Source of the DNA: CAZSMC01 sp964607755
GTDB lineage: Bacteria; Zhuqueibacterota; Zhuqueibacteria; Residuimicrobiales; Krinioviventaceae
Assembly (NCBI GenBank): GCA_964607755.1
Contig: CAZSMC010000012.1
Span: 18,068-82,067 of the forward strand
Reading direction: 5' to 3'
Length of the DNA: 64,000 nucleotides
Shown piece after piece: positions 16,413 to 25,849 of this stretch. Position 1 is the first letter of the stretch, and every line of letters starts with the position of its first letter. Made by a program: the position numbers and the translations under genes. The notes below the pieces were generated by a model. The model searched no databases. It saw only the letters and a program-made list of their open reading frames with translations, and had not been told where the DNA came from.

Positions 16413-19400
16413 ATGCACTTTCGGTTGATTTTTCTTCTGACAGGTCTTTTCGCCATTTTAACAGTGGCTTGGTCTGCGGATCAGCAAAAAACACATTTTG
16501 TGACAGCTTCAACCGCTTTAACCGACATTGATCCACTTGACGTTGTTCGTCGATACAAGTCATCTTTATCACACATCAACTCATCGCCGGATACTGTTCG
16601 TGCGTTGGCGCTGCGTGCCGAATTTGTCAAAGATGATCTGAAAACAACAACAGGCGACGGCACATTCGACCTGTCAAATGAAAGCGAATATGTGATCGAC
16701 CGTCCGCCTCATAATCGCACCTATTTTCAGCATCAGATGCTGGCATTGCGGAATTATTTCAAAACAGTGTCTAAAGGACGGCTTGTGATCGAGTCGGACG
16801 TGCTGCCCACTGGCGAGAACGATGCCTATCAACTTTCTCATAATATGGTTTATTACAGCGGTGAGGAAGATGAAGAAAAGCAGAAACAACGCTGGGCTGA
16901 ATTGTTGCGCGATGTTTTGACGGCCGCTGAAGAAAATGACAACCCGGATTTTGCCTCGTACGATGTGTACATTGTTTTTCATGCCGGTGTTGGTTCGGAT
17001 ATCTCCTTAGATTTCGATCCCACTCCTTTCGATATCCAGTCCGCTTTTATCGACTTTGAAACACTCAAAGAAACAATCGGTGCTGACGACCCCGCTTTTA
17101 AAGGCATCGAGGTTGGCGATACGGTCATAAAAGAAGGCATCATTTTGCCTGAAACGCAGAACCAGGAAGACGTCAATCTTGGCCTTTTAGGAACCAGCGC
17201 ACTGATGATGGGTAGCCAGCTTGGCATGCCGAGTCTGTTCAACACAGAGAACGGCCGCGCTGGAATTGGCCAATGGGGTCTCATGGACCAGGGCTCGTTC
17301 AATTACAACGGACTTGTTCCGGCGGAACCCTGCGCCTGGATGAAAATTTATATGGGCTGGGACCAGCCGGTTGTTATATCCAACCTTAAAGAGGCGCTGA
17401 TTGGTACCGCGCATACGACATCGGCGCCACATATCGTTAAAGTACCGATTAATGCAAATGAATATTTTTTACTTGAGAATCGTCAACGCGATCCAAATAG
17501 CGACCGGTATGCGTTCGGCCGTGATGTTCAGGGCAATCGAATACAATTCGATTCGACTTTTAACATCAATGTCGAATCAGGTTTAGGCGTGGTGGTTAGC
17601 GTCGATGAGTATGATTATGGATTGCCGGGTTCGGGTATCCTCATTTGGCACATTGATGAAAACGTGATCCGCACCAATCTTGAAAGTAATACCATTAATA
17701 ATAATCCGGTACACCGGGGCGTGGATGTCGTTGAATGCGACGGACCTCAAGATATTGGTCAGCAATATACCATGTTTACTGCCGGATATGGCACGGAAAA
17801 CGGCGATTATTGGGACCCGTACTGGAATGATAACATCTCCCACAAATATGTGAACGGTGGAAAACCGGTCGAGTTGTCCCCTACCAGCATTCCCAACAGC
17901 AACGCTTATGGTCATGCGGATTCACATATCCGTATTCACAATTTTTCATCCAAAGATACTATCATGAGCTGTTCGATTTCATCGGATATTTTCAAATCCG
18001 GTTTTCCGCAACTTCTCAACACCGAATGCGGAGAAGGCGCTTTAACATTTACTTATGTCCAGGGTGAACCCGTTCTGATAGCAGTAGGAATGAATGGTGA
18101 TGTGTTTGGCTGTCATATAGATGGCAGCAAACTCATATCAAATGACGAAACGGTGACAGTTTCGGATTATACCGGACGCGAAACGACGTTTGACCTGGCC
18201 AGAATGATTAACGTCGGAAATACGGTTTCCCGTCCTCCTCTGATGCAGGATTTTAATGACGACAGCATCGACGATATCTGGATCGTCGATGATGGCGGTG
18301 TTTTGACAGTATGGTCTTTTACAGATGCTGATCAGAACGGCCAGGCAGATTTGTTAGCCAGCCTCGATCTCGATGACACGCCAACTGCCGGGCCTGTCAG
18401 CAGCGATGACATTCCAACTGCCGGTTTTATCCGCAGCGATGAAATTCTTGTGGGAACAAAAAGTGGAGTTGTCTATTTTATTTCCAAAGCAGACGGGCAT
18501 CTAAAAATTCATAAAACTCTTAACGTTGGGAATGAGCAGATAAATGGTGTAAACGCGTTCTTATCATCTGCAGGAAAGGTGCTGGCTGTTACGACAGACA
18601 ATGGCTTGGTGTCGTTTTATCGTAGACAACAAGATAATTACGAGCACATGTGGCAGAAAAAAATTGCCGACATGGGCGTCACGCTCACGCCGCTGTTTGC
18701 CGAACTAATTGAAAAAAATGAGCCTTTACCGCTCGCAGTTGTTGCGGACAACGGCAAGGTCACATTCCTTTCGTATGAAGGTGACATTGTGAATGAAATG
18801 CGGGGAACACAGGATTTCGGAAACACAAGCGCACCGGCAATTCAGGATATAAACAGAGATGGTCGCCCGGAAATTCTTTTTATCAGCTCGACAAAGCTTG
18901 CTGCTTTTCAATGGGGAAGCGGCGTGCCGGTGCTTAATTTTCCGGTCGAGTTTACTGTAAACCAGCCATCGCAACCCCAGTTGGCAGCACCTGTAACCCA
19001 AAAAGATGGCTCTGTTTATTTTGCCTCGCCCGATGGCATGATTTACGGATACAACGGCGATGGTGGGTCGATTAAAAGCGAACAATTTTCAGGGCCATTA
19101 TCTGTGAGCGCAACGTTGAGAACCACACCGCTCATTCTTGAAAATGATGATAAAAAAAACGGTGGGTTATTTGCAATTTCCGGTGACGGATACCTCTACG
19201 GATGGGATATTCCTTTGTCCGAACCCGGCTGGCAAAAGTACGGCAATGATCCGGCGAACAGTTTCAAAAGCCGCTCGACCGCCGAACAGCAGGAACCGAA
19301 ATCAACCTCATCCGGTCAGGTAATGCCGGAAAATCAGGTTTTTTGCTATCCCAATCCGGCGGCGGAGGGTTTTACAAATATCAGATATTCTCTTGCAGAG

Positions 19401-19604
19401 AATGTCAGTAAAGTGTCTATTCGAATTTATGACGTGGCAGGTGAACTGGTAACCGAATTAAAAAACAACGCTGTGACACCCGGTGACCACGAAGTCGTTT
19501 GGAATATCGGTGATGTCCAGAGTGGGGCATATCTGGCGCGTGTGGAAGCGAAAACGGCATCCGGAAACAGTGTGAAATTCATAAAGATTGCAGTGGTCAA
19601 ATGA
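16413..19604 (+). CDS. Secreted M6-type metalloprotease-like protein with lost zinc site, VCBS-like repeats and C-terminal sorting domain
   Basis: A 1063-residue secreted protein. A signal peptide comes first (MHFRLIFLLTGLFAILTVAWS). An M6 (immune-inhibitor A type) peptidase fold spans roughly residues 50-520, recognisable from MLALRNYFKTVSKGRL, GQWGLMDQGSFNYNG and AWMKIYMGW. The HExxHxxGxxD zinc motif is replaced by LMMGSQLGMPS (residues 264-274), so both zinc histidines and the catalytic Glu are gone. VCBS/FG-GAP-like repeats follow (QDFNDDSIDDIW, QDINRDGRPEIL). A type A sorting domain from about residue 980 starts CYPNPAAEG and ends KFIKIAVVK. It overlaps the next gene by ATGA. Probably a non-catalytic surface protein. 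Start 16413 was chosen at the signal peptide. Confidence 0.82.
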   Translation: MHFRLIFLLTGLFAILTVAWSADQQKTHFVTASTALTDIDPLDVVRRYKSSLSHINSSPDTVRALALRAEFVKDDLKTTTGDGTFDLSNESEYVIDRPPHNRTYFQHQMLALRNYFKTVSKGRLVIESDVLPTGENDAYQLSHNMVYYSGEEDEEKQKQRWAELLRDVLTAAEENDNPDFASYDVYIVFHAGVGSDISLDFDPTPFDIQSAFIDFETLKETIGADDPAFKGIEVGDTVIKEGIILPETQNQEDVNLGLLGTSALMMGSQLGMPSLFNTENGRAGIGQWGLMDQGSFNYNGLVPAEPCAWMKIYMGWDQPVVISNLKEALIGTAHTTSAPHIVKVPINANEYFLLENRQRDPNSDRYAFGRDVQGNRIQFDSTFNINVESGLGVVVSVDEYDYGLPGSGILIWHIDENVIRTNLESNTINNNPVHRGVDVVECDGPQDIGQQYTMFTAGYGTENGDYWDPYWNDNISHKYVNGGKPVELSPTSIPNSNAYGHADSHIRIHNFSSKDTIMSCSISSDIFKSGFPQLLNTECGEGALTFTYVQGEPVLIAVGMNGDVFGCHIDGSKLISNDETVTVSDYTGRETTFDLARMINVGNTVSRPPLMQDFNDDSIDDIWIVDDGGVLTVWSFTDADQNGQADLLASLDLDDTPTAGPVSSDDIPTAGFIRSDEILVGTKSGVVYFISKADGHLKIHKTLNVGNEQINGVNAFLSSAGKVLAVTTDNGLVSFYRRQQDNYEHMWQKKIADMGVTLTPLFAELIEKNEPLPLAVVADNGKVTFLSYEGDIVNEMRGTQDFGNTSAPAIQDINRDGRPEILFISSTKLAAFQWGSGVPVLNFPVEFTVNQPSQPQLAAPVTQKDGSVYFASPDGMIYGYNGDGGSIKSEQFSGPLSVSATLRTTPLILENDDKKNGGLFAISGDGYLYGWDIPLSEPGWQKYGNDPANSFKSRSTAEQQEPKSTSSGQVMPENQVFCYPNPAAEGFTNIRYSLAENVSKVSIRIYDVAGELVTELKNNAVTPGDHEVVWNIGDVQSGAYLARVEAKTASGNSVKFIKIAVVK

Positions 19605-22600
19605 AAATTCGATTTCTCCTGTCATACTTTATCATCTCCTTATTTTTTATTAGCTTACCTTTAATCGCTCAGACGGATTATCATCATCCGGAACTGGATT
19701 GGTACACTATTGAAACCGAGCATTTTGTCATCCATTATCACGAAGGCGCTGAGCGGACCGCCCGGGTGGTTGCCAATATAGCAGAAGATATTTACGAACC
19801 TGTGACTTCTCTTTACAACTGGAAACCTGATGATACTATCCATTTTATTATTAAAGATCATGATGACAACTCGAACGGGGCTGCTTTTTATTACGACAAT
19901 AAAGTAGAGATCTGGGCGCCGCAAATGACGTTTATTCTCCGTGGCACCCATAACTGGCTGCGAAATGTAGTCACTCATGAATTCAGCCACATGATTTCAC
20001 TCGGCGCGTCGCGCAAAATGTCCCGCAACGTACCGGCTTTTTATTTTCAGTGGATTAATTATGAGCGTGAAAAACGGCCGGACGTGTTGTACGGCTATCC
20101 CAATCAAATTGCTTCATATGCCATCCCAAACACCATTATGCCGATGTGGCTGGCCGAAGGTATGGCCCAGTTCATGGCGCCAAACCTGGACTATGACCGG
20201 TGGGACACCCACCGGGATATGCTCATCCGAACGGCAGTGATGAACGGGGAGTTACACAGCTTTGCCGAGATGGGTGTATTCGGCAAAAACAGCATCGGCA
20301 ATGAACGCACCTACAACGCCGGTTACGCTCTGACTCGCTACATTGCCGATCGCTATGGCGTGGAAGCGCTGCAAAAACTGACCGATGAGATGAGCAAACC
20401 GCCGCGGTTTTCTGTGAACGGCGCCATAAAATCTGTCACCGGAGTCAGCGCAAAAGAACTGTATGCGCAGTGGCGGGATCATTTAAAACATTATTACCAG
20501 TCCCGTTTGCAGATAATTTCTGACCACCGGTTAGAAGGCACAGCAATCACCAAAAAGGGAATCGGCAACATTGCTCCGGTGTGGTCACCTGACAGCTCCC
20601 TGATTGCTTTTTGCGGCAGCCGTTCATCTGATTACCTTTCATTGACCAGTTTGAAAATCTACAATACTGAAACCGAAAAAACCAAAACCTTAAAAGGTGG
20701 CGTTAACAGTCAACTGGCATGGTCGCCCGACGGCGCGAAAATCTTGTACACGCGCAAAAGACGTAACAAATATCAATCAAAATTCAATGATGTGCATGTC
20801 TATGATTTAAAGCGGGAAAAAGAAGAACGCCTGACCCACAACATGCGAATCATCGATCCGGACTGGTCGCCGGATGGCAAACGCATTGTCGGCGTAACCC
20901 AGCAAGACGGCACGGATAATTTAATTTTGCTCAATGCCGAGGGCGAACTCAAGCGTCGATTAACAAATTACAATAACGGCGAAGGTGTTTACACGCCGCG
21001 GTTTTCTCCTGACGGAAAAATGATCGTGTTCTGCAAAGCCCGCCGGCATGGCCGGGATATTTATCTTTACCACCTGGAATCGGACAGCATAAGCGATGTC
21101 ATTACTGACAATGGCGATGCCCGTGATCCTGTGTTTTCACCGGATGGACATCACATTTATTTTGCCTGGGATAAAACCGGTATTTTCAATATTTACAGTA
21201 CAGATGTACACGGTAAGGATCTCAAACTGTGGACAAATGTTATCGGCGGTGCCTTTATGCCAAACGTGAATGAAAAAGGTGACCTGCTGTTTTCTAATTT
21301 CCAGTCCGACGGATACAGGGTCACAGTCATCCGGGATGCCAATCCTGTGGACTTTTCAATCAGCGAGTATTCTGACAAAGCACATCTGGCGCCGGAGCTT
21401 AATCAGCATATTAATAACGAAAAGCTCGTTCAGGCGCGCAATTACGACGATACTCGATTGGAGCAATTCGATCCAAAACCATACAGCATGAACTATGGCG
21501 AGTTTTCGTTCATGCCCCGGGTGATGGTCGATTCCAACCGGGTAAAGCTGGGCACTTATTTTTATTCCGGCGACGTGCTGGACAGGTTCAATGTGTTTGG
21601 CGGGTTTGTCGCTAATACGCGAAAAGACCTGGACGCTTTTCTTATTTTTGAGTACCGCAACTGGCCGCCCACCCTTTTTGCCGAGTTTTATGCTTTTACC
21701 CGCAATGTTACGCGCAATATCGCGATTATCGAGGATTATCCACGAAAAGTACCTATAGATATTCACTTTCGCATGTATGAAGGCGATTTCGGTGCGCGGT
21801 ACAACATTGCTGAAAATCAAACCTTGCGCGCGGCGTATGTGCATTCGCGTTATATCAGCGATATTGGCGATTTCTATTTCGAGCCGCAGCGGATCGAATT
21901 CAAATCCCCGGCAAACACCTATTTTTATGGAAATCATTTCCAACTGCAATGGAACTGGGATCATGTGCTACCCGGAATGAAGGCTTCGATCAATCCCTCA
22001 CATGGCCGTAGAGTTCAGTTCAGGTACAGTTACGAACTCGATAAATTCTTTGAGGATTTTTCTACAGAAGATAAAGGTGTATTATCGAGAATTTATTCGC
22101 ATTACAATTACAATAAAATCGAGCTGGACTGGTCGGAGTACATGGGTGTGCCGTTTTTGAACGATCACTCGATGACTGCCACTATTCGCGGAGGATTCAT
22201 CGACCGGCCGGTGGACAGTTTTTTCAACTTTTTTGGCGGTGGTCTGCCCGGACTTCGTGGTTATCCGTTTTACTCCATTGAGGGCCGCAAAATGCTGATG
22301 GGACGTTTTACCTACAGATTGCCGGTTTTCGAACTGTGGCAGAAACAATTTTTGCATCTCACTACAGACAGATTTTATTTATCGGCTTTTTTTGATATCG
22401 GCAACGCTTTTAATACCGACAAGCCGGCATTCAATGATTTTAAAAAAGATGCCGGCGTTGAAATGCGATTGTCGCTGTTTTCGTTTTACGGATTTCCGAC
22501 CGCCTTTTCCTTGCAAGCGGCTTACGGATTTGATGAGCATGTCCATGAGAACCTGAAATACGGCAAAGAATGGCGGTATTATTTTACATTGTTGTTTGAT

Positions 22601-22612
22601 TTTATGAATTAA
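19601..22612 (+). CDS. Gluzincin peptidase / TolB-like propeller / outer-membrane barrel protein
   Basis: A 1003-residue envelope protein with three parts. After a signal peptide (to about residue 23) comes a gluzincin (MA-type) peptidase region with intact HEFSH (His126, Glu127, His130) and the third ligand Glu186 in WLAEGMAQF. Residues about 310-580 hold repeated PD40/TolB-like blades (WSPDGAKI, WSPDGKRI, FSPDGKMI, FSPDGHHI). The C-terminal ~350 residues look like a BamA-type barrel, with GGLPGLRGYPF matching the conserved loop motif, ending in an aromatic strand. It is translationally coupled to the inactive M6-like gene, so the two may act together at the surface. Substrate unknown. Confidence 0.83.
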   Translation: MKIRFLLSYFIISLFFISLPLIAQTDYHHPELDWYTIETEHFVIHYHEGAERTARVVANIAEDIYEPVTSLYNWKPDDTIHFIIKDHDDNSNGAAFYYDNKVEIWAPQMTFILRGTHNWLRNVVTHEFSHMISLGASRKMSRNVPAFYFQWINYEREKRPDVLYGYPNQIASYAIPNTIMPMWLAEGMAQFMAPNLDYDRWDTHRDMLIRTAVMNGELHSFAEMGVFGKNSIGNERTYNAGYALTRYIADRYGVEALQKLTDEMSKPPRFSVNGAIKSVTGVSAKELYAQWRDHLKHYYQSRLQIISDHRLEGTAITKKGIGNIAPVWSPDSSLIAFCGSRSSDYLSLTSLKIYNTETEKTKTLKGGVNSQLAWSPDGAKILYTRKRRNKYQSKFNDVHVYDLKREKEERLTHNMRIIDPDWSPDGKRIVGVTQQDGTDNLILLNAEGELKRRLTNYNNGEGVYTPRFSPDGKMIVFCKARRHGRDIYLYHLESDSISDVITDNGDARDPVFSPDGHHIYFAWDKTGIFNIYSTDVHGKDLKLWTNVIGGAFMPNVNEKGDLLFSNFQSDGYRVTVIRDANPVDFSISEYSDKAHLAPELNQHINNEKLVQARNYDDTRLEQFDPKPYSMNYGEFSFMPRVMVDSNRVKLGTYFYSGDVLDRFNVFGGFVANTRKDLDAFLIFEYRNWPPTLFAEFYAFTRNVTRNIAIIEDYPRKVPIDIHFRMYEGDFGARYNIAENQTLRAAYVHSRYISDIGDFYFEPQRIEFKSPANTYFYGNHFQLQWNWDHVLPGMKASINPSHGRRVQFRYSYELDKFFEDFSTEDKGVLSRIYSHYNYNKIELDWSEYMGVPFLNDHSMTATIRGGFIDRPVDSFFNFFGGGLPGLRGYPFYSIEGRKMLMGRFTYRLPVFELWQKQFLHLTTDRFYLSAFFDIGNAFNTDKPAFNDFKKDAGVEMRLSLFSFYGFPTAFSLQAAYGFDEHVHENLKYGKEWRYYFTLLFDFMN

Positions 22613-22632
22613 TGGTGTGGGAGGAATTTATT

Positions 22633-23451
22633 GTGAAAACACTATTTTTAATGTTTTGTTCTTTGTGTTGTATGAGTCAATGTTTTGGCTCTGACTGGCA
22701 AGCATTCATGCGTGAGACCAGTGCTCCGGTTTTGGTGCAATATAGTGCTGGTGAAACCGCTTCTATTCAACATCAAAGAAATATGCATTCAAAAAGTCCA
22801 AAGGCGGCGTTTTTTTTATCCGCTGCGATTCCCGGCGCTGGACAGGTGTATGCTAAATCGTACTGGAAAGCGGCGGCTTTTGTGGCCATAGAAGCCGCTA
22901 GTTGGACGTTTTACGCCATGAAAAATCAAGAAGGAAAAGATATCCGCCAGGAGTTTCGGAGCTACGCCAACACGCACTGGAGCGAGGAACATTACTGGCG
23001 ATGGATTGCGCATCATTCCGGCATTGCCTATTCCGACGACAATATCGAAGCACTGCGCGATTGGGAACATAAACATTTTAGTCACGGCTTGCACAGAAAC
23101 AAAGATCAGCAGTATTACGAGATGATCGGCAAATACCATCAGTTCAATTACGGCTGGGATGATTTCCGCGACGATTATGATATCGAGACCACTCATCAGA
23201 AAATGACTGACGATTTTGTGGTCAGCGATAACCGGTACTATTATGAGAGTCGCCGCGACGCGGCGAACAAAGCCTTTCGTCTTGCCACCACCGGAACCAC
23301 GGTTGCGATGCTGAATCATATTCTCAGCGCTATCGATGCTGTGTGGTCAACGCACAAGTATAACCAAAAAGTCCAGTTGAGTGTGCGCCTAACACCAATG
23401 TATTACAACTACCGCACTGAAACGGCTTTAACCTTACAAGTGAATTGGTGA
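22633..23451 (+). CDS. DUF5683 membrane protein
   Basis: A 272-residue protein with signal peptide VKTLFLMFCSLCCMSQCFG read from GTG 22633. That start has GGAGG nine bases upstream; an in-frame ATG at 22612 overlapping the previous stop is less well placed. The DUF5683 hallmark FLSAAIPGAGQVYAKSYWKAA begins near residue 60 (shown in part), followed by a hydrophobic helix, a charged soluble region rich in Tyr, Asp and Arg, and a late NHILSAIDAVW helix. No enzymatic motif is seen. It is a paralogue of the next gene. Function unknown. Confidence 0.78.
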   Translation: MKTLFLMFCSLCCMSQCFGSDWQAFMRETSAPVLVQYSAGETASIQHQRNMHSKSPKAAFFLSAAIPGAGQVYAKSYWKAAAFVAIEAASWTFYAMKNQEGKDIRQEFRSYANTHWSEEHYWRWIAHHSGIAYSDDNIEALRDWEHKHFSHGLHRNKDQQYYEMIGKYHQFNYGWDDFRDDYDIETTHQKMTDDFVVSDNRYYYESRRDAANKAFRLATTGTTVAMLNHILSAIDAVWSTHKYNQKVQLSVRLTPMYYNYRTETALTLQVNW

Positions 23452-23455
23452 TATT

Positions 23456-24205
23456 ATGCGATACCTTTTAGCAATCATAGTGATTTTTATGTTGAGCAGT
23501 TCTGTTTTTGCCGCGGATAAAGATATATACACCCGGCTTTTCCTGAATAACGACCAGATCATAACCGTAGATGCTGTTTATACTGCCGGGCATACATTTT
23601 CCACTGAACAGATAAACGATTTTAACGAAAAAAACAGAACAAAAGCCTTTTTGATGTCGCTGCTTGTGCCGGGCTGGGGCCAGTCTTATGCTGAATCAAA
23701 AACCAGATCCCTGATTTATATGGGAACGGAAATCGGATTGTGGCTCGCTTACGGCGGTCTGGTTGCGTACAGCGACTGGCGGGAACAGGATTATCGCAAC
23801 TACGCGGCTGCTCATGCCGGGGTGAACAATGAAGGGAAATCGAGTTCGTTTTTCATAGACGTGGGCAATTATAACAGCATTTATGAATACAACGACGCCA
23901 AACTCCGGCAACGGAATCTCAACGAATATTACCGCGATACAGAGACCTTTTACTGGCAATGGCAAAGCAAAGCGCACCGCGAACGGTTTGATCAACTGCG
24001 GATTTCTTCGGATACAGCATACAACAGATCAACCATGTTACTCGGCGTGATTATGGCCAATCATCTCATCAGTGCCATCGATGCGTTGATTACAGTCAAC
24101 AAGTATAACGATCAACTCGCATCAAAAACAAATGTTCGATTTAAGCTAAGCAATACAACGACAAACCAGGCGCAGGTTATGGTGAGTTTGACCAGGCAAT
24201 TCTAA
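23456..24205 (+). CDS. DUF5683 membrane protein, second copy
   Basis: 249 residues with signal peptide (MRYLLAIIVIFMLSSSVFA) and the same architecture as its upstream neighbour: LLVPGWGQSYAESKTRS near residue 67, a helix, a Tyr-rich soluble loop, and NHLISAIDALITVNKYN near the end. The two copies share the P-G-x-GQ-x-YA and NH-I-SAIDA motifs but little else, so the duplication is old. It ends directly at the start of the MITE-like element. Role unknown. Confidence 0.78.
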   Translation: MRYLLAIIVIFMLSSSVFAADKDIYTRLFLNNDQIITVDAVYTAGHTFSTEQINDFNEKNRTKAFLMSLLVPGWGQSYAESKTRSLIYMGTEIGLWLAYGGLVAYSDWREQDYRNYAAAHAGVNNEGKSSSFFIDVGNYNSIYEYNDAKLRQRNLNEYYRDTETFYWQWQSKAHRERFDQLRISSDTAYNRSTMLLGVIMANHLISAIDALITVNKYNDQLASKTNVRFKLSNTTTNQAQVMVSLTRQF

Positions 24206-24433
24206 TTTGTGTAAAAAGTAAAAGCTCAGTCTTGGGTGGAAGTTTTAGTATTTGGGCACTAAAGTGCCTATTAAAGAATCTCAATAATAACCCCGACTTA
24301 AAAGTCGGGGCTATAATGTTGCCCCGAGCTTTAGCTCGAGGTTAAAGATGACCTTTCAACATAATGGGCTTTCCCATTTTTTTGTAATGCTGCAAAGATT
24401 TTCTCCCATCAGTGAGGGTTTACTGTAAAAAAG
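24206..24433 (+). repeat. MITE-like hairpin element, copy A
   Basis: A ~228 bp element starting right after the DUF5683 stop. It matches 33448-33684 in reverse complement along its full length. It contains consecutive hairpins: GGCACTAAAGTGCC (24255-24268), a 20 bp palindrome CCCCGACTTAAAAGTCGGGG (24291-24310), CCCCGAGCTTTAGCTCGAGG (24322-24341), and AATGGG/CCCATT (24363-24378) followed by a T run that could terminate transcription. Its ends are imperfect inverted repeats (GTAAAAGCTCAGT inward at the left, CCCTCACTGATGGGAG at the right). It has no coding capacity. The right end reaches into the leader of the dehalogenase-like gene. Confidence 0.8.
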
Positions 24434-24450
24434 CAATATTTCTTGTTTTT

Positions 24451-25803
24451 ATGGAAAAAGTTTTTTTTGCAATTCTCAGCCTGTTCACACTTTTTATTTT
24501 GGCCCTGTCTTCTTTTACTTTTCTCAGAGAGCAAGAATACCGTGCCGTTAGAATAGGTGGCGTATTTACACTTGCATTTTTAGCTTTCGTGGTAATAGTC
24601 TTTTTGATATCGTCTTTTACAATATTTTGGTTGGGGTTGTTTTTTCTATTCCTGATTTTTGTTAGCGTTTTTCTACCCTTCACATCTTACCGGGAAATGA
24701 CTTTTTCCGGTGAAAAAAGTCGCTATGACGAACGCGACATCATGTTTGCCAGAGCCAGGTATAAAAAGGGCACACCTGAATATCGCGACTATTACCAGCG
24801 CCATCCTGAAAGGCAAAAAGAAGATGAGGCCATACGCAATCTGCCAGAATTATGCGAACCCGGCGGCGCTTTTTACGAGCCGGTTATCGCACAAAAAACA
24901 GCCTCTCTTTTTGATCTCAATAAAAAGTTGATTCCTTACGCTGATGGTCAGCCTGCTGAGAAAAAAAATGTCGATAAAAATATTACGGCGGTTCTGAAAA
25001 ATATGGCATATTCGATGGGGGCTGTGGACGTTGGGATGACACGTTTAAAGAAAGAACATGTTTATTCACACATCGGGCGTGGACCCGGCACATACGGCCA
25101 GCCAATTGATCTGGATCATTCCTTTGTCATTGTCTTTGCTGTGGAAATGGATTATCGCGTCATGCAAAAAGCACCGCAGATGCCGGTTGCGGCCGAGTCG
25201 GCTGAAAAATATTTGCAAGCCGGGACGATTGCCGTGGCTATGGCTAAATTTATCCGGGCAATGGGATATGAGGCACGCGCACACACTGATACCAATTACC
25301 GGATCATCGTGCCGGCGGTTGCTCAGGATGCCGGATTGGGCGAGGTCGGCAGAATCGGACTGCTCATCCATTCGCGGTATGGCCCGCGCATTCGTCTGGC
25401 AGCAGTGAGCACAACTCTGCCTGTCCAAATTGATCAACCCATTCCATTCGGTGTTCAGGATTTTTGCCGTGCCTGTAAAAAATGTGCCACAAATTGTCCG
25501 AGTGGAGCCATCTCGCACGGTTTGCCGCGAGAGGTGCGTGGCGTCACAAAATGGTCGACGAATCAAGAGGCGTGCTACCGGTTCTGGCGTTTGGCCGGTA
25601 CTGATTGCGGAATCTGTTTGCGGGTGTGTCCTTACAGCAAGCCGCACACGTTGGCGCACAATTTTGTCCGATTCGCAATAAAAAAATCACCGGCAGCACG
25701 CTATCTCGCAGTCTGGGCCGATGACCTTTTTTACGGACATAATCCGGTGGGGGAAATCAATGTGACAGGGCAGATTCATCACCAAGATTATGATGGGAAC
25801 TAG
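24451..25803 (+). CDS. Membrane-anchored reductive dehalogenase-like iron-sulfur/corrinoid protein
   Basis: A 450-residue protein with about three N-terminal transmembrane helices (residues 1-85), then a soluble RdhA-type domain. The first 4Fe-4S motif is FCRACKKCATNCPSGAIS (Cys339, 342, 345, 349). The second uses Cys375, then CGICLRVCP (Cys386, 389, 393). Both match reductive dehalogenases, which use a corrinoid to remove halide. There is no Tat signal; helices are fused to the enzyme instead of a separate RdhB anchor. QueG shares the fold but lacks the membrane part. ATG 24451 is preferred because the upstream GTG (24412) lies inside the repeat. No halide regulator or corrinoid genes are nearby. 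Substrate unknown. Confidence 0.75.
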   Translation: MEKVFFAILSLFTLFILALSSFTFLREQEYRAVRIGGVFTLAFLAFVVIVFLISSFTIFWLGLFFLFLIFVSVFLPFTSYREMTFSGEKSRYDERDIMFARARYKKGTPEYRDYYQRHPERQKEDEAIRNLPELCEPGGAFYEPVIAQKTASLFDLNKKLIPYADGQPAEKKNVDKNITAVLKNMAYSMGAVDVGMTRLKKEHVYSHIGRGPGTYGQPIDLDHSFVIVFAVEMDYRVMQKAPQMPVAAESAEKYLQAGTIAVAMAKFIRAMGYEARAHTDTNYRIIVPAVAQDAGLGEVGRIGLLIHSRYGPRIRLAAVSTTLPVQIDQPIPFGVQDFCRACKKCATNCPSGAISHGLPREVRGVTKWSTNQEACYRFWRLAGTDCGICLRVCPYSKPHTLAHNFVRFAIKKSPAARYLAVWADDLFYGHNPVGEINVTGQIHHQDYDGN

Positions 25804-25849
25804 GACAATGGGTCGCTTCTGGATTACTGATTGATTTAATAAATATTTG

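Noticed and set aside
21356..21964. 202-codon minus-strand frame within the gluzincin-propeller gene
   Set aside because: Antisense shadow of a strongly supported gene; no start signal or domain.
24255..24341. CRISPR-like repeat array
   Set aside because: The palindromes differ from each other, are not evenly spaced by unique spacers, and recur as a unit in copy B, so this is a hairpin element, not CRISPR. No cas genes are present.
24412..24450. GTG start for the dehalogenase-like protein
   Set aside because: The GTG lies in the terminal repeat of the MITE-like element and has no ribosome site; ATG 24451 begins the first membrane helix.
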